This document shows positions 1 through 10,651 of a DNA stretch of 20,043 nt, one piece after another. The position numbers and the translations under genes were made by a program. The notes under the pieces are model-generated. The model was not told where the DNA came from, searched no databases, and saw only the letters and a list, made by a program, of their open reading frames with translations. Within the stretch, counting starts at the first letter, position 1. Every line of letters starts with the position of its first letter. Source of the stretch: Darksidea phi (lineage: Eukaryota > Ascomycota > Dothideomycetes > Pleosporales > Lentitheciaceae); NCBI GenBank assembly GCA_030770425.1, contig JASJFT010000402.1, forward strand, positions 1-20,043, read 5' to 3'.

Positions 1-157
1 TAGATTATTATTAATTATACTCTATTTACTCTATTTACTAAGATATAGATTAACTAGATTATTATTATATAATATTAAATTACTAACTAAGCCCTTATCT
101 TAGCTTTTAATCTTCTTAGAATACCCTATATTCTATAGTTCGCGTAGGGTTATAATA
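1..157 (-). repeat. 3' LTR of the Gypsy element (partial)
   Basis: This stretch matches 6931-7087 with 11 transitions and no transversions. On the minus strand the LTR begins TATTATAACC, read as a RIP-mutated TGTTATAACC; its other end lies beyond base 1. The inner boundary at 157 is fixed by the point where the two copies stop matching and by the adjoining purine tract. Confidence 0.9.
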
Positions 158-176
158 CTCGCTCCCCCCTTTAAAG
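158..176 (-). other. Polypurine tract of the Gypsy element
   Basis: On the minus strand this is a purine run (AAAGGGGGGAG followed by CGAG) directly next to the start of the 3' LTR, the expected position for the primer of plus-strand DNA synthesis. It supports the minus-strand orientation of the element. Confidence 0.75.
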
Positions 177-884
177 CTTTATTCTTAAAGTTATATTCTT
201 TTTCTTATAACCCTATTTAGTAGTAGTCTAACTACTCTAGTAATTCTTTCTATATTATACTATAACCCGCGTATATATACTAGTAATTCTTTTCTTAACC
301 TAGTATTCTAATTATTCTACTCCTTATCTAGATATAAGAGTAGGTAATATTCTACTCTATAGATATCTAAGCTCTATTCTTTATTTTTCTTTTAAGTTTT
401 AATAATATCTAAAGGTCCTAAGACTTCTATAACTTATTATCTTCGTCTTATCTACTACGTCCTTTACTTTAGTTATATAATACTACCGGCTTAATTATAT
501 TTAAACTACTAATTTACTAGCTATAAATATAAGATATTACTATTCTTAGCTTATTATAGTAAATATCTCTCTTAGAATATTTCTTATAGTTTAGTAGTAA
601 CTAATAAGTCTCTTACTTATATTAAGGAAGAGTATTCTTAACTTCTATCTAAACTAAAGTTTACTAAGAATAAAGAGTTAACTATTTAAGCTTATAAATA
701 GTATATTTATATATAACTAGCTTAATACGATATCTATTAATATAAGCTTCTTAATTATAAACTAGCTTCGATCTCTAAGTTAGAAAAGTTAGAATAAATA
801 GAGACTACTTAGTCTACTTCTTTTAGCCTATTTATATTACTATAGTAACCCTTACTATATAAGTCTACTAACTTTTTTACTTTT
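177..884 (-). other. Gypsy 3' region between pol and LTR, no gene recognised
   Basis: About 700 bases lie between the end of the chromodomain and the polypurine tract. I see no recognisable protein motif on either strand. It is most simply the 3' untranslated part of the element, heavily RIP-mutated. A C-terminal extension of pol beyond the chromodomain is possible but not supported. Confidence 0.5.
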
Positions 885-3800
885 CTAGATAGTTAGGAGT
901 CTCTACCTCTAGATACCTCTAGTAATACTATTTAACTAGATTCTAGTAGTTCTATAGATTCTTAACTAGTTCCTATATATTTTAACTAGTAGACTATTCT
1001 ATCTATTTAATTAAATATTTCTACTAATATTTAAATCTCTATAGTTCTTAAATTTTCTCGATCTTATACTCCTTATCTTTAAGTTCGATATTAGTAGCTA
1101 CTTCGACGTCTTCTAATACTAGTTCTAGTAATAATATATAGAATACTAGGTATATTCTTATACCTTTAGCTAGCTTTAGCCTATAATTAATTAATTCTAT
1201 TTTTTCTTTAATTTTAAATAGTCTAATTTATAAATTATCTAGTTTATTATATAATTATTTAGTTTTTAAATTTTATTATAAAAGAAAAACTTTATCCCCC
1301 CTCTTAAGAATCGGTCCCTCGAGCCTTCTTTTATTTATTATTTTAGCTATTATAAGGTTTCTATATACTATCTATATACTAAGTTCTTTATATAATTCTT
1401 ATATTAAATAGATCTTCTCTTTTACCCTAGTAGATATACTCTCGATATCCTTTAAATCTTAGTAAGTTATTAGCTTATATTTATAGTTTATATAGTATAG
1501 TAAGTATCTAGTTATTATAGACTTCTTACTATTATATATTAATTATATTATTAGTAGTAATTTAATCTAGTTATTCTATAACTTATTAATATAGAACCTT
1601 AAATACTCTTTTAAAGTCTAATTTATTTATTCTATCTAACTATCTATCTATAAATAGAAGTTAGTCGATAGCTTCTTTTTAATATCTAGTTTTATAAGTA
1701 GTATACTCTAAAACTTTAAAGTAAATAGTTTATCCCTATTTATAAGAATTTATTCTAGTAATCTATAGTTAGTAATAAGTATCCTCTTAACCTTATAAGC
1801 TATATTTTCTACTATAATTAATTTATTTATTAGGATAAAGTATACTACTTTAGTTAATTAATCTATAATTACTATAATAGTATCGTATAATCTTCCTAAT
1901 CCTAGTTCTAATAATAGTAGTAACTTTACTATAAAGTTTATTATAATATAAGTTTATAGTCGTATAGATAGTATTAGTAGTTAGAGTAATCTATAGAGCT
2001 TATATCTCTTAGGTTTATTCTTAGAATATTTTAAATAGTTATCTATTACTTTCTAAACTTTCTTTCTTATATTAGTAAGTAGGTATTCTCTATCTATATA
2101 TCTAACTATTTTATTAATTCTTAGATATTCTAGTATTTTACTCTTATAGATTTCTCGTATTAAGTCTCTCTTAAGATTTAGTAGTATATAAGGTCTTATC
2201 TTTAAGTCGTTTATTAAGATAGAGTATTTCTCCTTATTAAAGTATATATTATCTTCTTCTAATATTTTATTAGCGTCCTTAATAGTTTCTTAGATCTTAT
2301 TTCTCTATTTTTTCTTAATATCTATTACTATTATAATCTTAGCTAGCCTTGTATAGTTATATATAAGGGTTCTATTAGGTTTCTTTTATAAAACTAGTTT
2401 ATATATAATAGGTTTATTAGTATCTTAAAGGTTTAATCTTCTACTAAGAGCGTCCGCTACTTTATTTAGTATTTCTAGCTAGTAACTTATCTTAAAGTCG
2501 TAATCTACTAGTAATTCTAACTATTAGAATTATTATTAATTAAGTTTCTTTATAATTATAAAACTTATAAGGTTCTAGTAGTTTATAATAATCTTAATCT
2601 TATACTTAGCTTCTATAAACTATAGTCTCTATTATTTAAATACTAATATAATAGCGCTAAGTTTCTTATTATAAACGTCGTAGTTTACTTCTTCTTTACT
2701 AAACTTATATAAGTAGTAGAATACTAGTCTTTATTTTCTATCTTCCCCTTACTAGGTAAGTATTACTCCTAGTATATAATTTAATACGTCCGTTTCTACT
2801 TTAAGAGATTTTATTAGATTATATATCTATAATATAGGTACTAATATAAATAGGTTCTTAAGCTTATTAAAAGCTTTCTATTATTTCTAATTCTACTAAA
2901 ATTCTTTTTTCTTCTTAGTTACCTTCGTAAGTAAAGATATAATCTTTAAGTAATCTTTAATAAACTTTTAGTAAAAGTTAACGAATCCTAAAAAGAATTA
3001 TATATTCTTAACTAATATTAGAATTAGCTATTTCCTTATAGTCTATACTTTTTTAGGGTCTATAGATACTTCTTCTTATAAAATAATAAAACTTAGGTAT
3101 TTAATCTTTATTCTATAGAATTTATATTTATCTAGATAAAGTAGTAACTTATTCTACTATAGTTTTTATAATACTTTCTTTATATATTCTTTATATTCTT
3201 CTAGTATCCCTTTACTATATATAAGAATATCGTCTAGATATACTATATAAAATACGTTTAAGTATTTATTTAGTATTCTATTAATAACTAACTAAAATAT
3301 TACTAATATATTTATTAGTCTAAATAGTATAACTCTATACTCGTAGAGTCTATATTAGATTTTAAATACTATATACTTTTTATACCCTTTTACTATTTAA
3401 ATCCTATAGAATCTCTCTTAAATATTAAATTTTATAATCTACTTAACTTCTTAGAACTAGTCTATAAGTTCTTTAATTAGTAGTAGTAGATATCTATTCT
3501 TCTTTATAATATTATTTAAATATTTATAGTCTATATAAAGTTATAACTTTCTATTTTTCTTTAAAATAAATAGAACTAGTAATATTATAGAGCTTTAACT
3601 TTCCCTAATATATTCTCTTTCTAAGTTTTTTATTAAGTACTTCTTTAATTCTTTCTATTAATCTACTATTAACGAGTATATAGATCTAGGCTTAAGCTTT
3701 ATATCCTATTCTAGATATATCTTATAATTCTATTCCTAGTACTCTAATAAATTAGTTTTTAGATATTCTTCGAATAGCTCTTAGAACTTCTTATAATCTC

Positions 3801-4450
3801 GAGGTATTATTAGTTATAGTCCTTTTTACGTAGTCGTAACTCTTTATACTATAATAATATTAACTCTCTATAGATTCTTTTTATAGATTCTTATAATCTT
3901 ATAAGATAAAATTAAGTCTATTCTTCTTTTCTAGGGTATATACTAGATCTCGTAGCTAGATCTATTTAGTCTCCTAATTTTTATAACTCGAGCTATCTAC
4001 TTATAGTCTAGTACTTTACGTAGCTTCTAATTTATTTATAGATTATATATTACTAGCTAGTTATAACTAATAATTATATTAATATCTCTAATTTCTATAA
4101 TATTAAATCTATAATAGTCTCTAATATTTTCTATCTCTAAGATTACTTTTTATATTTTAAGGTAAATTATACCTCCTCTATATTCTATAGATAATCTATC
4201 TCTAAGATCTATTTATATAGATTTCTCTTTAATCTAATAAGGAATTTTATATTCCTCTACTAATTTTAATAATAGGAGTATAAACTCTACTCTACTATCT
4301 ATAATAGCTTAGACTTTCTATCTATAAATCTATACGTCTACCTCTAATTTAATTAGTTATTAGATATCTTCTTATATAATTTATAAAGTTATCTTTTAAA
4401 TACTTTTATTAGCGCGACTCTAGTATAGCTAATAATAATCTAGTTTTTTA
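885..4450 (-). pseudogene. pol: Gypsy pol: protease, reverse transcriptase, RNase H, integrase, chromodomain
   Basis: Minus-strand remnants appear in pol order. Protease: IIDSRVEF at about 4275-4305, from the DSGAE type of retropepsin active site. Reverse transcriptase: about 3080-3620, with YEYRVILF (from YEYRVMPFGLTNA) near 3330 and an intact YLDDIL catalytic motif at about 3222-3240. RNase H: ETDVLNYILGVIL near 2750-2800, and the C-terminal ADALSRRLNL near 2425-2460. Integrase: zinc-binding part about 2030-2165, core about 1500-1980 with DTIIVIID and LTKVVYF. Chromodomain: about 890-1075 with EYKIEKI and KYLIK followed by a stop where Trp is expected. Stops fall at expected Gln or Trp codons, as RIP produces. 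In a working element these domains process the polyprotein, copy the RNA and insert the cDNA, the chromodomain steering integration toward modified histones. The N-terminal limit is uncertain. Confidence 0.93.
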
Positions 4451-5409
4451 GTTTATTATTATAAAGATTCTATTCTTTAGAGGTATTTTCTAGTTCTTAG
4501 ATTTTTTATTAGAGGGGCGACTTACCTAACTATTCTAACTTTAAATCTTCTTCTTTTCTAATCTAATAAGGTATTTTCTAGTTTAGTACCTATTATAGTT
4601 TTATTTCTAGATTTTTATTTAGTAATAGTATATTCTAATTAACGGGCTTCGCGTTTACCTCGTTATTCTAGGTATTATAATATTCCTACTATATACTTAA
4701 GACCCTTAGCTATCTACTAATCTTTAGATTTTTAGAACTATCTCTATTCTATATTAGATAACCGTATTACTCGTACTACTCTACGAGGTATTCCCTCCTC
4801 TTAAGATTCTAGTAAAAGATATTCTCTTCCCTTCTAGTCGTAAGTTCTTTTTACGCTAGGTATAGGATATATATTTTTTTATAGTATATCTAATATAAGA
4901 TCTTATAGCTAGGTTTCTTATATATAATTCTATAGTTAATATCTCTTTTATAGTTCTTAGTATCTACTTTAGTTAGTCTACGTAGCTATTACCCTATAGT
5001 ATACTTTATTAGAAAGTACCTTTTATATTTATTATTATAGTAGCTATTCTATTCTAGCTATTCGTAGTCTTTATATTCTTTAGTCTAGTTATTATAATCG
5101 TAGAGATAGTATTCTACTATTAAATATTCCTTATTCTAAAGATATATATATAGATAATCCCTAGAAAGTATTATAACTTTCTTCTTTTATTATATATAAT
5201 ACTTATATTCCTCTATATACTATATAAATAGTAAGTTCTTATAATCTAAACTATCTTAATCCTATATTATCCTATAGCCTTCCGGTCCTTAGAGTTTTAA
5301 GATTTAGTCTATTATTTACTAGTCTTAATCGCTAGTAACGTATACTAGCTTTACTTCTCTAGTATAGTATTTTATAATATATTAGCTAGTTCTATATATC
5401 TAATATTCG
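4451..5409 (-). other. Gypsy gag-pol linker region
   Basis: Nearly 1 kb separates the gag zinc knuckle from the recognisable protease. I found no confident motif here. It is inside the element and is probably the C-terminal part of gag and the N-terminal part of pol. Whether gag and pol were one frame or joined by a frameshift cannot be decided, because stops have accumulated. Confidence 0.4.
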
Positions 5410-6595
5410 TTATATACTAGTTATTAGAAAATATCTTTTATAACTACTTCTTTTAGCTTTAAGAGTCTTAATTCTCCTATTTTAAGCTCTAGATCCTCTT
5501 ATTATTAAGAGACCTCCTTAATCTCGTCCTATCTACTAGTATTATACTATATTTCGGATATTAAGTTAAACTTAATTTTCTTTTTCTTATTATATCTAAT
5601 TATATTTATACGTCTAGTACTATTCTAGCTTTTTATATTTTTCCTTTTATTATTATATTCTTTAGTAAAGTATCTCTATATACCGTAACGTAGATATACT
5701 TTTTTATCTTAGTATTATTTTATCTTATTTACTAGGACTTTTTATAGCTTCTTATCTTACTTATATTTCTTATTCTTTAGATATTTCTTTTTCTAGACTA
5801 TACTAATATCTATTTTATTATAACCCTTATAGAATCTATACTTTTAAGTTATCTACTCTTTTTTATAGACTTTTACTAGTTCTATAGTATCTTACTTCTC
5901 GAGTACTCGTTTATATAGTTAATTATCGATATAAATTATTATCTTAATTAATTCTACTAAGTTATTTAATTTTTTAAATTAGACTAACTCGTCCTTAATT
6001 AGCTCTTTAAGTTTATTATAGTATATAACTATAAGAAGTATATCGTTTTATTTAATCTTATACTATAACTATTTAAATTTAGTAGTATATATACTTACTA
6101 ATTTAGTCTACCTTAGTCTCTAGATCTAGTATTTAGTTTACTAGATCTTATTAATATCTTTAAAGACTATACGTATTTATTTCTTAAATAAATTTTAATC
6201 TTTAAATACTACTTTTATTTTATTATATTACTTTAATAAGGAGTTCTCGTTAGCTATATAATTATCGATTAGGAGTTATATTTATATAGCTACTTTACCT
6301 ATTATATATATACCTATAATAAGAATCTTATCCTAGTTATTAGTAAATATAGTAGAGTTAAACTAGTAGTATAGGTCTAATTATATAAGAAACGACCTTA
6401 AGCCTTTCTTTCTACTATTATATTTCTTTAGTATTAGGATTTTTAACTTCGTTCTAAGTCCTACTCGTACCTATTATAGCGATTCTTATAGTAATATTAT
6501 AGTCTACTATAACTTAACTATCTAAGCTATCTATTACTAGATTAAGGCTACTAGGTTTATTACTAGAGCCCTAGTTATACTCTCTCTAGAGGTAT
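5410..6595 (-). pseudogene. gag: Gypsy gag: capsid and CCHC zinc knuckle, RIP-mutated
   Basis: The minus strand from 6595 starts with a codon ATA that fits a RIP-mutated ATG, followed by a Gln-rich leader in which Gln codons have become stops. A capsid pattern follows at about 5880-6340, beginning DKILIIGIYIIGKVAI and continuing with a basic stretch, as in fungal Gypsy gag (family pattern DKVLFAATYL). A zinc knuckle lies at about 5655-5699. It keeps the C-x2-C-x4-H-x4-C spacing, but all three Cys and the His read as Tyr (YLRYGIQRYFTKEY), exactly what CA/TG to TA change does to TGC and CAC codons. Gag would package the element RNA into virus-like particles. The C-terminal end is a guess. Confidence 0.85.
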
Positions 6596-6872
6596 TATAT
6601 AAACTAGATAGAGTTACTATATTAATATAATTTTAATTTAGGGTAGTTAATATATTATATATTATATATACCTTTATATAGAATTCGGGTTAAAACTAAT
6701 AAAACGTTTATCGTACTATTAGTTTCTAATAGATTAAGATTAAGTTAACGAATTCTATTACTAAAATAACTACTTAGAAAAAGATTTAATCTTATTTATA
6801 AGTATTAGGTAAAGAACTAAAGATTAACTATAAAGAATTAAGATAGAAAACTTAGGAGATCCTCTACTCTCT

Positions 6873-7087
6873 TATATCTATTCTACTTTACCTTACTCTA
6901 CTTACTCTATTCGCTAAGATATAGATTAACTAGATTATTATTAGTTATACTCTATTTACTCTATTTACTAAGATATAGATTAACTAGATTATTATTATAT
7001 AATATTAGGTTACTAACTAAGCCTTTATCTTAACTTCTAACCTTCTTAGAATACCCCGTATCCTATAGTTCGCGTAGGATTATAATA
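6873..7087 (-). repeat. 5' LTR of the Gypsy element
   Basis: Bases 6931-7087 match the 3' LTR. The LTR continues further left to a boundary I cannot fix because the other copy is truncated; 6873 is a guess. The right end is at 7087, where the minus strand begins TATTATAATCC. I could not identify a primer-binding site, probably because RIP has altered it. Confidence 0.8.
6894..7001. repeat. 54-bp tandem duplication inside the Gypsy LTR
   Basis: A 50-base segment at 6894-6943 recurs at 6948-6997 (period 54), containing the shared core taagatatagattaactaga. The left LTR, which starts at base 1, retains the second copy and the end of the first. Such subrepeats are common in LTR promoter regions; no function can be assigned here. 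Confidence 0.8.
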
Positions 7088-7779
7088 ATAAACTAAGAGA
7101 GTAGTACTTATCTACTATACTAAATAGCTATATATAAAGGTATAAAAGATTATCTATCTATTAAAGTATCTAGAAGTTTATATATAATCGAATACTATAT
7201 ACTATATAAAGTACGATAAATCGACTAATCTTCTACGATAAGTAGAATACTATCTACTAAACTATAATTATCTATATTATTAATATCTCTAAGAAAGTAA
7301 AGGAATATTTAAAAAAGAAGCTATAAGAATTAAGATTAGAGGATAAGAAGGTAGTAGACCTAGATAGTACTAGGATATTACGTCTTCTTATCTTTAATAG
7401 TAAGATTCTTCTTTAGACGCTTAGTATAGTATATCTATATTAACGTAGAAATATAGCTAACTAGTAATATAAACTTAACTCCGGCGAATAACGTCTTTAT
7501 TCGCGATTAAAATATAAGGCTATAATAGATAATTAGTAATATTAATCTAGATATCTAATTCTTCGAGTCCTTAGTAGAGTATAGAGGATTCGAATAGCTA
7601 GCGAACGCCCTAGTAATTAAGATAGTAATATAGAAGTAAGGGAGAGGAGAGACTAATAAAGTTTTATACTAGAATTAGAAAAGTTTTCTAATTATTATAT
7701 AATTAAACTATATAATATTTACCTATAGGTCTTAGTTAAGATACCTAATAACTAGTTATAATATTATTTTATTTATTAA

Positions 7780-8275
7780 AAAGCTAGCTTCGTCGAAGTT
7801 ATAGATATTCTAATTAATAATATTCTAGATAGTCTTAGTACGCGTTACTTAGTTAAACTAGGCTTAAATAATATTAAAATCCTTATAAAGAGCTTACTAT
7901 TAATTATAAAGTCGATTAAATTATATTTTAATACTATTAATTTATTAGACGAAGTTTTTAGACTAGTCTTTATCTATCTACTTAGTACTATATATAATAA
8001 GTAGTCTATTTATTATATCTTATATAGTCTCTAGTATAGAGGTATATTTTTATAAATCTAGGTCGAGTATATAGCTAATAACTATCTCCTTTTCTAGCTT
8101 AGAAAGCTTTCTTAATTTAGGTAGATAATCGTATTATATAGCGATTCTAGCGCGTCGATTACGTAGTATTAATTAGGGGACGTTAAATATTACTATAGTA
8201 CGTTAAATACTCTAGATCTAATTCTAATTAATAGCTAAGATAGCTAGGGAGATATCTACTTCGTTATAAAATAAT
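7780..8275 (-). pseudogene. pogo/Fot1-like transposase, N-terminal half
   Basis: On the minus strand I read, in order: a psq-type helix-turn-helix containing TIVIFNVP near 8190-8210; the linker with LPKLRKLSKLEKE; the CENP-B type segment VISYILDLDL followed by INRLLI; a KNFV motif; and then YNFDEASF at about 7781-7805, which corresponds to the FDE motif carrying the first catalytic Asp of the DDE domain. These match the fungal Fot1/pogo layout (DNA-binding helix-turn-helix pair, then DDE nuclease). Stops replace several Gln, Arg and Trp positions. The start codon is lost; 8275 is approximate. About 165 residues are covered against a usual 500-550, so this is clearly partial. Frames agree without indels over this stretch. 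Confidence 0.85.
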
Positions 8276-8324
8276 TAAATAGTAGTTAGTTAAGCTATAA
8301 GAGTTAATAGATAATATATTATAA

Positions 8325-8379
8325 AAAGTTAATAAGAGTAGTAGCTCGTTTAGAATAGTAGCTTACTACGTAAATATAT
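8325..8379 (-). repeat. Right terminal inverted repeat of the pogo-like element
   Basis: Read on the minus strand, these 55 bases align without gaps to the unmutated TIR at 19971-20025, differing mainly by C-to-T and G-to-A changes, and also resemble the ends of the MITE at 8636-9071. TA follows at 8380-8381, the usual Tc1/mariner target site. A GCGAG-type motif occurs twice within the repeat. Confidence 0.85.
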
Positions 8380-8381
8380 TA

Positions 8382-8633
8382 CTAATATTCTACTTATTAT
8401 ATTTATCTTTTATTCTTAGCTAGCTTCTTTACTATATCTATCTCTTATTCTTAATTAGCTTTTTTACTATATATTCTTAATCTTTTAGTAATAATAAAAG
8501 TAATATTATTAATATACTCTCTATCTTAAATTTATTATTAATACTTATTAATTATATATCTTTATTAATAATTATTTATTAAGTTCTTTAGAAGAACTTT
8601 TAGTAAAAGGTAAGATATAATAGATTATTTAAG
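8382..8633. repeat. Spacer with a 35-bp-period direct repeat
   Basis: This 250-base spacer between the pogo-like end and the MITE contains no recognised gene. A 32-base segment at 8406-8437 recurs at 8441-8472 with a few transitions (shared core ttactatat at the end of each). A short hairpin, aagttctt with its complement aagaactt, sits at 8581-8599. Confidence 0.65.
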
Positions 8634-8635
8634 TA

Positions 8636-9071
8636 ACGTATTTACGTAACGAGTCGCTATTTTAAGTAAACTACTACCCTCTAAAATATATTAAAAAGCC
8701 TAATTTTTAATCTTAAATATCTTAATAACTACTTAATAATATTTTTTAAAACTTTAGATATAAGCTCTTATATATCTATTCTAATATCGACTATAATATT
8801 AGAGTATATAGTCTTATAGTTATTAAGATATAAAATTTAGGGGCTAAAAAGAGTAGTATTTCTTAATATCTCTTAATATCTTAATAACTACTAGACTATA
8901 TACTCTAATATTATAATAGGTATTAGAATTAATATATAAAAGCTTATATCTAAAGTTTTAAAAAATATTATTAAGTAGTTATTAAGATATTTAAGATTAA
9001 AAATTAGGCTTTTTAGTATATTTTAGAGGGTAATAGTTTACTTAGAATAGTAGCTCGCTATATAAATACGT
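8636..9071. mobile_element. Foldback MITE with pogo-like ends
   Basis: Bases 8636-8813 are the inverted complement of 8894-9071: two arms of 178 bp each with scattered transitions. The element begins acgtattta and ends taaatacgt, flanked by TA at 8634-8635 and 9072-9073. The loop of 80 bp itself contains a further inverted pair (8817-8831 and 8876-8890), leaving about 44 unpaired bases. The outer ~35 bp match the TIR of the pogo-like element, so it was probably moved by a transposase of that family. It has no coding capacity. RIP has altered it as much as the neighbouring sequence. Confidence 0.88.
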
Positions 9072-9073
9072 TA

Positions 9074-10338
9074 TAGTACTTTAAACTTCTCTAATATTAC
9101 GATAGAGTATTCTTAATACTATAAATAGTAGATACTACTAATAGAACTTTTTAATTATAATAATTATTAGTATAAAACTAACTATATATTAGATATATTT
9201 AAGGAAACGAGTAGTAATAAAATTCTTATATATTTATTAGTAATTATCTATAATATATTTCTATCTAAGGCCCTATATAATAAGGATAGATATTTTATTA
9301 AAAGATAGCTATTCTATCTATATAGACTAGAGGATAGACTTATATAAAAAAGATTATTAAGAAAAAAGAAATTAATCTTCTTAATAGACTATTAGGAGAT
9401 CTAATATCTAATATAAAAGATAAAGCTAGTCTCTATAGTAGATATAATATAAACGATAATATAAAAGCTTACTATTATTATTAATAGAAAAATCGATATT
9501 ATTAATATATTTAACTATTTATATATATTATAGTATAGTAGTAAAGAAAGCCTTCTAATTAAGTATTAAAGACTTAGATAAGCGGCGAAATATTAAACTA
9601 GACTCTAAAGGGCTATTATCTAGAAGTATCTTTAATTAAAGCTTATTATTTATCCTATTATATAGTAAATAGAGGAAATAGTTTAATTTAACTAATTTTA
9701 GCTACCTATTCTATTAATACTTCTCTTTTATCCCTCTAACTACGGGTTATAAGCTTTACTATTCTATTTCTAATATACCTATATACTATAGTTTTTAGTA
9801 ATATCTATAAGGCTTCTAATAATCTATTAAACTAAAGTAGAAAGAAGAATTAGATAAAAAGATAGTAAAATTAGAAGTTTTACTATAATCTCTAAGACTT
9901 AATTAATAATACTTAAATATAATAAGTATTAAATACTATAAATAGATATATATAGACTTAAAATAATATAATAATATATTAGATAAAGTAATTAAGGTAA
10001 GTAATAATAGTATTATAAACTAATACTAGATAATAATAGAAGATTCCTAAAAGAGAGGTACTTAATTAGAATATTTTAGAAATTTTAGTAAAAGAAATTA
10101 TAGGGGATTCCTAAAAGAGAAGTATATAATTAGAATATTTAAAAATCTTAATATAAGATTAAAGAAAATAGTATAGCTTTCTATTAGACCTTATCTATTA
10201 GTAAAAAGAGAAAAAGAATATAATAATATAAATTACTAGTACTATAATATAGTTATTAGGTTAAAAGATTAATACTAGTATTAATAGATTTAGGTAAAAT
10301 AATAATACTAACTAGCTTATAAAGGTAAAGAAGATATA
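9074..10338 (+). pseudogene. Degenerate sequence with codon-like stretches, unassigned
   Basis: I do not recognise a protein family here. On the plus strand, frames at about 9080-9330 and 9640-10040 are codon-like, in that their stops are only TAA and TAG at places where Gln would be plausible. The second includes a charged, coiled-coil-like stretch (KEELDKKIVKLEVLL) near 9846-9890. The two stretches are not in the same frame, so either a frameshift or an intron lies between them, or they are chance. The right side is interrupted by the Copia element. The left side touches the MITE. It may be a fragment of another repeat. Confidence 0.3.
10042..10141. repeat. 64-bp-period direct repeat
   Basis: The segment gattcctaaaagaga at 10042 recurs at 10106 and the similarity extends over about 36 bases, with three or four differences. 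The period, 64 bases, is not a multiple of three, which argues against a simple in-frame coding repeat. Confidence 0.7.
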
Positions 10339-10343
10339 TAAAG
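10339..10343. repeat. Left target-site duplication of the Copia element (taaag)
   Basis: The five bases taaag directly before the left LTR are repeated directly after the right LTR at 18082-18086, as expected from integrase-mediated insertion. Confidence 0.88.
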
Positions 10344-10632
10344 TATTAAATAGTCTATAGTTTCTAATAGTAGACTATAGGGATTTAACTAAGTAAATAG
10401 CTAGAGTATATATATACGTACGTACGAAATAGAAATAATAAAATAATTTAATTTAAAAACGATAATTTATAGTTTTTAAAGGGACTTTAGATAGAAGTCT
10501 CTTTTATCTAGAAGAATTATACGAAGCTCCGTACGTAGTAAATTACTAAGGAGGTAATTTATACGTTCGAATCCTACGTAACCGTATATAATTAAATATA
10601 TAAGATTAGTACTAGAACTTAATAAATAAATA
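10344..10632 (-). repeat. 3' LTR of the Copia element
   Basis: This copy matches 17793-18081. Ends read TATTAAAT and AAATAAATA, the RIP-mutated form of the usual TG...CA. I count about 17 differences between copies, all but one transitions. It contains the alternating run acgtacgtacg at about 10417-10427. Confidence 0.93.
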
Positions 10633-10639
10633 CTAGTAA

Positions 10640-10651
10640 CTTTTTCTTTTC
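10640..10651 (-). other. Candidate polypurine tract of the Copia element
   Basis: The minus strand reads GAAAAGAAAAAG seven bases from the inner edge of the 3' LTR. A tract normally abuts the LTR, so the short gap is slightly unusual, but position and composition fit. Confidence 0.5.

Larger units (their letters stand above)
1..7087 (-). mobile_element. Ty3/Gypsy chromovirus LTR retrotransposon, RIP-mutated, left end outside window
   Basis: Bases 1-157 recur at 6931-7087 in the same orientation with a constant offset of 6930 and no indels, which marks the two LTRs. Between them, the minus strand reads through gag, protease, reverse transcriptase, RNase H, integrase and a chromodomain in the order typical of fungal chromoviruses. 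A purine tract abuts the left LTR on the minus strand, so that copy is the 3' LTR and the right copy the 5' LTR. The 11 differences I count between LTR copies are all transitions. The element is not functional: every domain carries stops where Gln or Trp codons are expected. The outer end of the 3' LTR lies outside the window, so a target-site duplication cannot be tested. The right flank (from 7088) reads as a pogo-like transposon, which suggests insertion into it. Confidence 0.93.
7088..8379 (-). mobile_element. Fot1/pogo-like DNA transposon remnant (right end), RIP-mutated
   Basis: The right end is a 55-bp TIR at 8325-8379 followed by TA, and just inside it the minus strand encodes the N-terminal half of a pogo-type transposase. 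No left TIR is visible before the Gypsy LTR begins at 7087, so the element is either interrupted by the Gypsy insertion, with the rest outside the window, or truncated. The stretch 7088-7780 should hold the remaining DDE domain, but I could not recognise it. An alternative codon-like frame on the plus strand at about 7290-7650 has stops only where Gln would be plausible, so part of this stretch may be unrelated sequence. Confidence 0.75.

Noticed and set aside
7290..7650. Plus-strand frame opposite the pogo-like transposase as a separate gene
   Set aside because: Codon-like, but it has about one stop per ten codons and no recognised family; mentioned only as an alternative reading in the pogo-like element.
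8581..8599. Short perfect hairpin (aagttctt / aagaactt)
   Set aside because: Eight-base stems are common in such low-complexity DNA; no T run, gene end or RNA context supports a terminator or small RNA.
10510..10590. tRNA-like or Pol III promoter-like sequence in the Copia LTR (ttcgaatcc box, and a stem of attac/gtaat around a seven-base loop)
   Set aside because: The loop lacks the T expected before the anticodon, the T-arm does not pair, and the box is not kept in the other LTR. It is probably chance or a distant resemblance.
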